The notes under the pieces are model-generated. The model searched no databases. It was not told the origin of the DNA and worked only from the letters and a program-made list of their open reading frames with translations. 64,000 nt of DNA from Cryptomeria japonica (Eukaryota > Streptophyta > Pinopsida > Cupressales > Cupressaceae). The position numbers and the translations under genes are program-made. Positions 55,885-64,000 of this stretch are shown one piece after another (the stretch's first letter is position 1; every line of letters starts with the position of its first letter). The DNA is taken from the NCBI RefSeq assembly GCF_030272615.1, contig NC_081413.1, forward strand, positions 187,388,669 to 187,452,668, in the 5' to 3' direction.

Positions 55885-58869
55885 CTAAAGTTGAAGCCAG
55901 TGAACAGTTTGTCCATAGGTGGAGAATGAGTCATACAACATCTTGAAGGTGCTAATAAATGACTGCAGATCAGTTTGCAGTTTATCCTTCCGAGTGAGCA
56001 CATCATCATAGAATAAATGAGGTTGAAAAATCTTGTTGAGTAGAAGATTGCCCTCATTCATTACATATCTAATGTCCTTCTGTGCCTTTTGGAGATCAGA
56101 CCGGAGCTTTGTTAATTTTCTCACCAAGGCAGTGTTCAGAGCCTTTTGATGTACCTTCTTGGCATTTGCTTCTGCAACCTCTTCTAGGCTTTGCACCTGG
56201 TCTTCTACAACTGTACATACGAGCTTTAATTGTGCAAGTGAGGAATTAGTACTGGGAAGGTTCATACCAGGTATCAAACTGGCAAGTGTTTCGACCATAG
56301 TTTGGATAACATCTTCCTCCTTTTTCCTCCTTAGAGCATCCAATCGCTCTTGAGCAAGCTTAATCCTCTACAGCAGCTCCAATTCATTTGCAGACTGGAG
56401 GTCAATAGGACTGGTAATGTTAGCCGGTTTAGCCTAACTATCGGTTGCCATTAGGGTCTCACCTGTGTACTTTTTGTTGCTGCTTCCTTGTCCTTGACTT
56501 TTTGCTGCTCTTCTTGAGCCTTCCTCTACTCCTCTTCTTCTTTCTTTCTTTTCTCTTCTTCTTGTCTCTTCTCTTCATCTTTTCACTTCTTCTCTTCATC
56601 CGTCTTCTTCTCCTCTTCCTTCTTTCTCTTCTCCTCATCCCATTTCTTCTCTTCCTCTTTCCGCTTCTCCTCTTCTTTCTTTATCTCTTCCTTCTTCTTC
56701 TTATCTTCCTCTTGTTTCTTGTTTTCCTCTTCTCTTCTCTTCTTCTCCTCCTCTTTTCTCTTATCCTCTTCCTCTTTCTTCTTTTCCTCTTCTTTTCTCT
56801 TATCCTCTTCATCTTTCCTCTTTTCCTCCTCTTTTCTCTTATCTTCTTCATCTACCTGTTTCTTCTTTTCTGCTTCATGTTGCTTCTTTTCTTCTTCTGC
56901 CTATTTCTCCTATCCTATTCCTTCTGATGGTGTACCCTAAGTAACATTTTCACCATCTAAGGTGTCAACATTAATGGGGTCCATTTGTTCTGTGATCAGT
57001 TCTCCTTCACTATTATACACCTCATTCAATTTTCCAATTTCCGGTTCTTGCTCAGCTTTCCTGTTGGCTTCAGCCACTTGGTGCATCTTTAGAGCTTCTT
57101 GAGCATGAGTATGTGTATCTTTTATCACTTCATGAACCTTTCCTTCTACTAATAGGAGTCTTCTTCTTCTCATGAAGAAGAGGCCTTTGCATTTATTTAT
57201 AACTTCGAAAAGTTGATACATCAGGAAAATATTGAGCAAATATTTCCTCCCTCATTTCCTATTCCTTTTCTATGGCAATGCGCCATTTGTTGTCTAAAGA
57301 ATTATACAAAGAATCCGGTGTCTCAGATCTAATTTCTGAAGGCGACTGGTCAATTACACATAAATACTTAATGATTGCCTGTTCAACTTCTTCCTTTTCA
57401 TTATCATTGAAGTCATCAAAATAATCAATTAAATCATTCAGCAATTTTCTCCTAATATTAATTATAGTTTTTTGACAATGTGTCAAAGGTTTGTAAGAAG
57501 AAATATCAATATTTATCGGTGCAGATGTTATCAGGTCATTCTTTGTCTTTTTTTTTGTTTGCATAGTCATCTTCTTAGACAATTCTTCTGACACAGTTTC
57601 TTCTGAGTCTGGTGTACTTCTTTTTGTCTTCCACTTCCTTTCAAAGACTTTGGCAGGTGCAACTTCCAGTTTCTTCTTAGTTGGTAACCACTTGGTCACT
57701 TTGGGATTGGCTACAGTAACCGGTGTTGATGCTAAAGGCACTATCTTTCCTTCTTCTAAAGAGGGTTCTACAACTGGTGTAACCCTTTCTAGATAGGTAC
57801 CGGTTCTCTTTACCTTAGGATGAAGGGGTGAGGCGATTTGGGTAGAAGCATACCCGTCCAACATATCGTACATTACCTCATAGCCCATAGGCTCAATGGC
57901 CTCCATTATGCATTCATCCACTTTGATGGTGAAGCAAATGTCTTTCTCATACTTTTTGATTATGTCACCGAATATTCTTATCCTTTGGCTCATCTTGCAT
58001 CTGAACTCATCAAAGTATTTGTTCAGTGCTTCCGGATAGCTGATTCCAACCGCTTGTAGACTTTCCTTGATTTGTTTTGTCACCGGTTGGTCGGCAGACT
58101 ACTGAATGTCACCTACTCCTGGAAAGTAGCCTTGGAAGTAAAAGAACAAACCAACCAGTAGTTGTCCAAACTTAAATCTCAGTGCATTGTCCTGTTTGAT
58201 CGACTTAAGATTCAACATAAGTTGTCTTTGCATACAAGTGCATAGATCAAATGATACATCTTCCTTGATCATCTTGTAAGCGGCATTTACCGCTACAATA
58301 GAGACAAAATTAATTTTACTATTAGAGAACATCCGGTAACCTATCACCATGTAGACATACTTGACCAGATCATCCTTGATTGAGTTGATGGTCATTCCAT
58401 GTGAGTCGCTCATTGAACCGGCGAGCTTGGACATTTCAGTCTTGCTGACCTTCCTTAGGGCTGGCACTTCCCCTATGTTATAGAAACTGGTGATGGCATG
58501 AATTGCTTCTGGTGTGATATAATGTGTTCACTCTAGGTACATCTTATCACCATGTACCCTGCTCAGAATAATGTGAATGTGGTCATCCGAAAATTCTTCA
58601 AGAAAATAAATTGTATTATGAAGTTTCTTCTTTTCTAGAATGTTGAATTCCAATTTAATCTTCTTATCCTTTTCATAGAATAAGTTCAGATGGGAATGGA
58701 TTACAAGAGACCCTAGGTCTTCGATTTTGCAGTCTATGTAATAGGAAATGCCTTCTTCCACTATAACACCAGCAGGTACTTGACACAGGGCATTGTATTT
58801 TGACTTTCATTTAATGAAGTCCATAGAATCAATGGGTGTACTAGAGCTATCATGTGATGTGGAAGCCAT
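55885..58869 (-). pseudogene. C5 ORF2: large conserved protein of pol-less elements
   Basis: Start at ATG 58869 (MASTSHDSSSTP), about 995 codons to 55885. The N-terminal domain (58840-58100) has SYYIDCKIEDLGSLVIHSHL, IILSRVHGDKMYLE, ITPEAIHAITSF, GEVPALRKVSKTEM, VYMVIGYRMFSNSKI and FKFGQLLVGLFFYFQ. The middle is basic (58083-57259, SQRIRIFGDIIKKYEKDICF, KKMTMQTKKKTK). After a frameshift near 57245 come an acidic linker, the E/K-rich helix (56905-56520) and a helical tail (56343-55885, LVRKLTKLRSDLQKAQKDI). In-frame stops: near 58845, 58528, 58099, 57259. Same order as C4 ORF2. Function unknown; cytoplasmic or particle-associated is only a guess. Confidence 0.75.
56520..56905 (-). repeat. E/K-rich low-complexity coding segment of C5 ORF2
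   Basis: The minus strand is an almost pure GA tract (period 3, often 33-45 bp blocks such as GAAGAGGAGAAGAAGAGAAG) encoding EEEKKRKEEEKKKEEE-type sequence for about 125 residues, interrupted by a few stops. Such i to i+4 Glu/Lys patterns form single alpha-helices. In C4 the same place holds a much shorter segment (50714-50780), so the tract has expanded in C5. Confidence 0.8.
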
Positions 58870-59279
58870 GATAAATAGAGAATTTTGAAGAATACCTTTG
58901 TAGATTGAAATTTAGGGCTTCGCAATTTGAACTATGCTTCACACTCCTTTGATTGCAGAGATGCCACTTTGCGTTCTACTCTCCTTCAACAGATGTTAGC
59001 TTCAAATTCTTCTTTGGGTTTTTGATAGACTCCTTGAATCATCGTGTAAATCACTTTTCTTTGCTCTACACTTGAAAAACTTCTTTGCTCAAAAAATGAT
59101 AAGTTAGAAATGATTTGAAAATTCCTTTTAAACAAGTTCTCTACCGACCATAATAAATGCTCCACTATTAGGGCATAAACCCTAATTTTCCTTTTATGTT
59201 TTTTGGTCTTCTGTCAACTGACAGGTATCACATACCGATTAAGGTCTTTTACCAGTGTAAACCATAGGTTCTAAGTATT

Positions 59280-60590
59280 TCACCGATTGCTCCCCCTAAG
59301 CTTTTTTGATGCGTAATTTGTCGGTTCCATGATTTCCACACTAGGTGCAGAAACCAGTTCTTCATGCAACACCATTGGTTTCTTTTTCCAAGTTTTGTTC
59401 ATATCTGCTTGAACAGTTTCAATATCAATCTTTCCTTTCGGAGTGACCGGTATGTCATCTGATATGTTCTTTCTTGTTCTGTAGAATCTGGCAATGTGAC
59501 CTGATTTGTTGCAATGATAGCAGACCATTCTAGGTGCTCTCCATGGTCCATTATTCATGTTACTGTTCTTCCTCCTGCATGTTGTAGCAGTGTGACCATG
59601 ACATTAAAATATCACACAGATTGCTCTCAATCTGGTTGCTACTTGATAGCCACCACTACCTGACTGATGACTATAGGTATTAAACCAGTTGGGATTCTGA
59701 TTCACAAAAGGTTCCGGACCAACTCCTTGAGTCCTTTGAGGATATCTTCTAGTGTTGTTCATAACAGACCTGCATTCAGATGCTCTATGCCCAAAGTTGT
59801 TGCATGCATAACAATTACCATTGAACTTATTGAATCTAGGTACATTGTTTATAAAGCAGGGAAAATTATTGTAGGCTTTGCTCCTACACACATTAGCAGT
59901 ATGTCCTTCTTTAAGACAGTTAAAACAAACAGGTTTAAAATTTTGCTTACCTTTACCTTTGAATTCCAGTTGCTTCTTTGATGCTTCAGCATTTGCACTA
60001 GAGTTCTCACCTTCCTCATGACCAGAGTAACCAATTCCATCAGTATTCCTAACAGGTTTGGCCGATTCAAGCTTTTGCTCTAGCTTAACAGTACTCTTGT
60101 TGAACTTAGCAAGTATTTCCTTTGACTCGGAGAGTTCTTTGGAAATAGCAGCATTTGTTTCCATCAAGTTTGCATTCTCAGAGATGACTATGTTCAGTTC
60201 TCCTTGCATGTCTTCCTTTTCCACCTTGCTCGCATGGAGTTGAGCGGTTAGGGCACTGATTTCTTGTTTTAACTTGGATATCTCATGATCTCTGTCTTTT
60301 ACCAGGTCTTCAGCTTTCCTTCGGTTCTCAAGCTCTTGACACATTTGGATAGTTAGTCCTTCCAACTCCTTTCTTAGGTTGGAATTGGATTCATTCACCT
60401 TTTCTACTTCTTAAATTAGGGCTTCCATGTCTGCTTCATCAGAGGAACTGTTTTCAATTAGCTCCATCAATTTTTCAACATGTTCTCTCCTTTTTGCCTG
60501 AGAGGCCTTATATTTGACCATAAGTTCATCATAGGCTTTCTCAGACTGAGTGAGCTGATGAGTAAGTTCCCTCATAGTGTATTCCCCCAT
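59280..60590 (-). pseudogene. C5 ORF1: coiled-coil gag-like protein with four CCHC knuckles
   Basis: Start at ATG 60590 (MGEYTMRELTHQLTQSEKAY). One frame to 59280 with only two stops (60411, 59604). Residues 1-230 are coiled coil (ENRRKAEDLVKDRDHEISKL, SKELSESKEILAKF). Knuckles: CFNCLKEGHTANVC (about 59930-59889), CYACNNFGHRASEC (about 59820-59779), a third around 59615-59580 hit by a stop (CHGHTATTC tail), and CYHCNKSGHIARFY (about 59526-59485, last Cys lost). A Lys-rich tail ends with no protease. Proposed role: particle formation and binding of the element RNA (inference from the Gag-like layout). Confidence 0.85.
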
Positions 60591-60625
60591 ATCTCTTTCC
60601 AAGTGGTTAAACTTGTAGAAAGGTT

Positions 60626-60640
60626 GGCTCTGATACCAAT
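60626..60640 (-). other. C5 primer binding site (tRNA-iMet)
   Basis: ATTGGTATCAGAGCC directly at the LTR edge with an intact TGGTATCAGAGC core. ORF1 begins only about 36 nt further on. Confidence 0.9.
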
Positions 60641-61790
60641 TGATGAATACTAAGAGAGGGGGTGAATTAGTATGCCAAAAATTACTGTACTTAAACACTT
60701 TACTATTCTAATAGTAAACTGGTAAAGCAGTTTAGCAAACAAACTGGTTAGCACACATGCAAACCAAATAGCAAATAATGCATTCACCCACAGAAGCACA
60801 AACACCATAACACAAGATATTTTGATGTGGAAACCCAAATGGGAAAAACCACGATGAGATGAAACTCACAAGTAACTATCTGTAGAATAGGAACCAGACC
60901 GGTTAAGGTCATACAATGTTCTTTACCAGAATAGATCTTGTTAGGAATCTCAATCTCTGTTAGGAGATAAGTCCGATTAAGGACTACCTTGCTAGAGGAT
61001 TTTAGTTCCACAGATGTGAACCACCTTGTTTGAAGATTTACAAAAGGCTTTTTGGGCCTACCCAGTTAAGGGCTTCAGACTTGTCAAAGATGTGAGTAAT
61101 CAATAAGTGAGTGATCTAGCAAATAGCACAGATTGCTTGGTTAGATCCTTGATAGCTCATTCCTAATGCATTCCAACATTACTTTAGTCTTCAAAACATT
61201 CATACTCTACCTTTTTCTCACAGACATTAACTTCTCTTCTATAATCACACTTACAAAAACTCATCAACCACCTTAAACCCTAGCAACAACCTAAAACCCG
61301 AGACATGATGTCCTTATAAAGGAATCTGATTTCATGTTGGTCCAATAGGATTACAATACAATTTCCTAGGTTCAATTCATCTAGACATATTTGGTAACAT
61401 GACACAAAAAGCACCGCCAGACAATTGGTGGATGGTAGCTCATCAAAAAATGCCGGTTGGTAACTCATCACAGAGTATTACTCGTTCAAACAAAATACCG
61501 GTTTAAGCAAAATACCGGTTGCCAGTTTGACAAAATGAAGACTGGGAAATATGAGTTGTGCCACTTTGTTCCTTCGTACCACTTGAGATCCTCAAACCGC
61601 TTGGTATCTTCATACCGCTTCAGATCGGTAAACACTTTCTACAAAACACTAATAGTCTAAAGACTATAATACATCATATCGGTTGGAACAAATACCGGTT
61701 GAGATTTAACTCATACATACAAAAAGTGATCTCATAGCAAGTGTGTGTCCATCAATGACAATCACAACATAATCATCAAAAATGCCAACA
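60641..61790 (-). repeat. C5 5' LTR (1150 bp)
   Basis: Aligns end to end with 54163-55327. The left copy has an extra segment near 54940 (GTGTCGGCACCGCCAAACA) that explains most of the length difference. Confidence 0.93.
61312..61322 (-). promoter_or_regulatory. Putative TATA box, C5 5' LTR
   Basis: CCTTTATAAGG on the minus strand, conserved in both C5 LTRs, followed downstream by CCTAGGG-type words. The best TATA match among the copia-type LTRs here. Confidence 0.6.
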
Positions 61791-62460
61791 TTTTTACCTT
61801 TATGCATGTTGCTCTTGGTACCAGAAGATTCTCCTTTCTTAGATGTATAGAATCCTAGTCCAAATGTGTCACCTTTCATCCTTTGAGATTGGATCTGTTC
61901 ATCCAGCATAGAGAAACTCTTGTTGAATTTGTCAAGTTTCCCATTAGCCTCAGTAAGCTCTTTGGTAAGATATTCATTACGCTTTGTAAGAGTCTCTCTA
62001 AGAGACATTGCCATTTCAAGATCTAACTGTAAAGCTTCCTTTTCTTCCTTCTCCTCATGCCAATGTTCATGCAAAGTTACATTCTCTTGCTTGATCTTTG
62101 TAATCTCATGATCTTTCTCTTTGATCAGGTCTTCAGCTGCCCTCCTTGCTTCAAGTTCTTGACTCATACAGATTGTAAGAGCTTCAAGTTCTCTCCCTGG
62201 GTTTACCTTTTCACCATTCAATTTCTCCACTTCTTCAGCTAGTGCATCAATGTTGGCCTCATCTAAAGAACTATTGTCAGAGATCTCCAATAATTGCACA
62301 GTCAACTCTCTCCTTTTTACTTGTGAAGCCTTAAATCTGACTCTCAGGGTTTCAAGCTCTTCCCTAGTTTCATCAAGTATTCTAGCCATCTCTCTATAAC
62401 TCATACCCACCATAATGGCTTTAGGGTTTCATTCCAAGCGATTAAGCCTTAAGGAAGTTA

Positions 62461-62475
62461 GGCTCTAATACCAAT
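62461..62475 (-). other. C4 primer binding site (tRNA-iMet type)
   Basis: ATTGGTATTAGAGCC directly next to the LTR; one C-to-T change from the TGGTATCAGAGC core, the same change as in C2. Confidence 0.8.
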
Positions 62476-63582
62476 TGATAGACTTATAAAGCTTTGAGAG
62501 TGGGGGGTGAATCAGTGATAGCAAAAACAATAACACTTAATAATTTGCATGCAATCTAAAGTGTTATAAAAGAATTCACAAGAAGTAAAACATTCATCAT
62601 AACACAAGTAATTATACATGGAAAACCCAACTGGGAAAAACCATGGTGAGATGGGACTCCAATTTAACTATCTACAGAAATAGGTAACTGACTGAATAAG
62701 GTCTACAGAGTGCTCTATTAGGAGTGAATCCTGTTAAAGATCCCAAATCCTTGTTAGGAGCTATAACTAGTTAAAGGTGATACCATGTTAGGAGTAACCT
62801 CGGTAGAGGATTTCAAATCCAAACTAATGGATCACCTGGTTAAAGGATTTGTACAATGAAGCTTGTTAGAGGTTACCCGGTAGGGGGATTTAACTGATGT
62901 AGTGATTAGAAAAAAGTAGGTGGTATGATCTAGAAATAACACATCTTGCTTGCATAGATCCTTTTCTGCTCACCCAATACTGAATCACCGACATACTCTG
63001 CAACTCCTTCAATAAAATGCATCAACTATAACTCATAACATCACTTGTATCTTGCATAACAAAATAACTCATCACAATGTCTTTTTATAGACATTAGATT
63101 TCATGTCGTCTCAAGAACCTCATCACAATTTCCTCGGTTGAGTGAATCTGGACAACCTTCCATAACACATCATAAATCATTGTCAAAAATGTCAGTTAGA
63201 GATAACTCATTACACAATTAGTGAAACTAGTTGGAACATCGATACTGGTTGAGTGTTAATCTCTTCCAACTCATATACTGATTGTCTCCATTCGCCTCCT
63301 TTCTTTTCTCCGATGTATCTCGTAACTGGTGTTAGTGGAATTGACCAAAACCAATTGTCTTTACTTCATATACATGTTGTCTACATATACCAATTAGACA
63401 CCTCATACCGGTTAGACTTCTCTATACATATGATACCGGTTTGCAATATGAAGACTTAGGAGTAGTACCAGTTTGACTTAACTAAAATGACTATGACAAT
63501 ATGAACATATGTGTGTGTGTGTATGCTCCATCAATGACAACACATAAATTCATCCATTACAAAAATCATCATCAAGCCAACA
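62476..63582 (-). repeat. C4 5' LTR (1107 bp)
   Basis: Opens TGATAGACTTATAAAGC and closes ATCAAGCCAACA. Contains the GAGAGTGGGGGGTGAATCAG block and an array of GTTAGGAG/GGATTT words at 62710-62900. A TGTGTG run lies at 63511-63524. Confidence 0.93.
63081..63090 (-). promoter_or_regulatory. Putative TATA box, C4 5' LTR
   Basis: CTATAAAAAG on the minus strand, about 490 bp from the outer LTR end. The identical word sits at 49339-49348 in the partner LTR. Confidence 0.6.
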
Positions 63583-63660
63583 GACATGTAGATTAAATAA
63601 AAAAAAATATTCTTTGATAAAAAATGACCAAGGCATTGAAATGTTTTCTTGCTCCATTAT

Positions 63661-64000
63661 TCATTTATCTTTCAAGAGAAACTGATTGCAAGTGTCAAGG
63701 TGAGCCATATAACTTGCACTTGCTACAATTTCATTTTGTCTATTTAAAATTCTGATGCTATACTCAAGCTCATATAACCCATCAACTTGTTTGTGTGGGT
63801 TCTCTTCTAATTTATCAACATCATCTATTACCTTATCAAATACTACATGCAAGAGAACTTTCCCAATCTCAACTTTCCTTTCTTTCTCTATTCTATCCTC
63901 CCTAATATCTTTAACAAATGATGGAGGAGTAGTGCCTTGCAATTTGTTGAACCTAATAAAAGCTTTTGATATATGTCCATGAAATTTATTGTGTTCTACC
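63661..64000 (-). CDS. Unidentified open frame at right edge (partial)
   Basis: The minus strand is open from the window edge to a stop at 63661, at least 112 codons. There is no ATG at 63942 (it is TTG), so the true start lies beyond 64000. The sequence is mixed and globular-looking (HNKFHGHISKAFIRF, DVDKLEENPHKQVDGLYELE, YMAHLDTCNQFLLKDK) with no repeat, knuckle or transposon motif I know. It lies in the host DNA outside C4 and follows C4's TSD by about 75 bp. It could be an exon end, a gene fragment or part of an older element. Confidence 0.4.
   Translation of the reverse strand, partial: VEHNKFHGHISKAFIRFNKLQGTTPPSFVKDIREDRIEKERKVEIGKVLLHVVFDKVIDDVDKLEENPHKQVDGLYELEYSIRILNRQNEIVASASYMAHLDTCNQFLLKDK

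Larger units (their letters stand above)
54163..61790 (-). mobile_element. C5: pol-less LTR element, best-preserved copy
   Basis: 7628 bp with LTRs of 1165 bp (54163-55327) and 1150 bp (60641-61790), a perfect primer site and a polypurine tract, inserted in ORF1 of C4. Flanks GTTTT (54158-54162) and TTTTT (61791-61795) are a TSD with one mismatch. The internal region is fully occupied by ORF1 (60590-59280) and ORF2 (58869-55885); no protease, integrase, RT or RNase H motif is present on either strand. Fewer stops than C3 or C4, so it is the best template for studying the family. Confidence 0.92.
53608..62413 (-). pseudogene. C4 ORF1: coiled-coil gag-like protein with four knuckles, split by C5
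   Basis: The N-terminal 200 residues (62413 to about 61800) are coiled coil (MSYREMARILDETREELETL, EKLNGEKVNPGRELEAL, MSQELEARRAAEDLIKEKDH). After C5 the frame resumes at 54157 with a basic segment and four knuckles. They are FFICHKLGHSANVC (first Cys lost), CYTCNMYGHRKVEC, CIICNNYGHVAMNY (last Cys lost) and CYHCHKLGRMDSF (degraded). It ends at 53608. Known Gag proteins have one or two knuckles, so four is distinctive. Likely an RNA-binding Gag; no protease domain or DSG motif follows. Confidence 0.8.
38663..63582 (-). mobile_element. C4: pol-less LTR element hosting C1, S3 and C5
   Basis: TG (38663) and CA (63582) ends are flanked by a perfect GACAT duplication (38658-38662 and 63583-63587), 25 kb apart. 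Without the three insertions it is about 7.2 kb: LTRs of about 1130 and 1107 bp and 5 kb of internal sequence. That sequence encodes a coiled-coil/four-knuckle frame and a long second frame but no pol. Primer site and polypurine tract match the C1 type. Confidence 0.93.

Noticed and set aside
56445-56927. Plus-strand Leu/Phe/Ser-rich open frame of 160 codons resembling a multi-pass membrane protein
   Set aside because: It is the antisense of the GA-rich E/K coding tract of C5 ORF2; CTT/TTC/TCT codons read as Leu/Phe/Ser. No independent support.

Overview
The window reads as intergenic repeat DNA from a large plant nuclear genome, and a gymnosperm or other giant-genome plant is my best guess. 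The base composition is AT-rich. I recognise no ordinary host gene; what is present is plant LTR retrotransposons (Ty3/gypsy and Ty1/copia types), a plant L1-type LINE, a TRIM and several solo LTRs. Almost every coding stretch is broken by stops and frameshifts. I inferred the organism from element types only; there is no species-diagnostic gene.

The layout is a nested stack that can be untangled from target-site duplications (TSDs) and paired LTRs. Element names are mine. (i) 1-6465: the 5' part of a gypsy element on the minus strand (G1), with a 1.76 kb 5' LTR at 4703-6465, inserted into the 3' LTR of the next element. (ii) 6466-13446: a truncated copia element (C0, minus) carrying gag and protease only; its gag is split by a solo LTR (S1, 9616-11056, TSD TTTTC). 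(iii) 13498-37472: copia C2 (minus, perfect TSD TTCTA). Its 3' LTR is split by a LINE (L1, plus, 13696-23345, 17-bp TSD), which is itself split by a solo gypsy LTR (S2, 20835-22603, TSD ACAAC). Its internal part is split by C3 (24971-33182), which holds a plus-strand solo LTR (S4, 28705-29960). (iv) 37473-38662: residual host DNA with a 344-bp TRIM (37924-38267, perfect TSD AAGTG). (v) 38663-63582: element C4 (minus, perfect TSD GACAT). Its 3' LTR is hit by copia C1 (39024-46132) and by a 2.95 kb TG...CA insertion (S3, 46198-49147, TSD CAATG); its internal region is hit by C5 (54163-61790). (vi) 63588-64000: host DNA with an unidentified open frame running off the window.

Two groups of elements matter functionally. 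C1 is a copia element with gag, protease, integrase, reverse transcriptase and RNase H all recognisable though degraded, and C2 is a derivative that has lost its integrase and the RT active site. C3, C4 and C5 share the LTR style, the initiator-Met primer site and the polypurine tract of C1 and C2, but in place of pol they carry two conserved reading frames of their own. The first is a coiled-coil gag-like protein with four CCHC knuckles. The second is a protein of roughly 950-1000 codons whose N-terminal domain weakly resembles plant-mobile-domain or transposon-protein folds and whose tail is long, charged and helical. I infer that they are parasites or partners of C1-like elements. The LINE also carries a third reading frame after its RNase H, which reads in frame across the S2 insertion point. 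These pol-less elements and the three-ORF LINE are the most interesting content.
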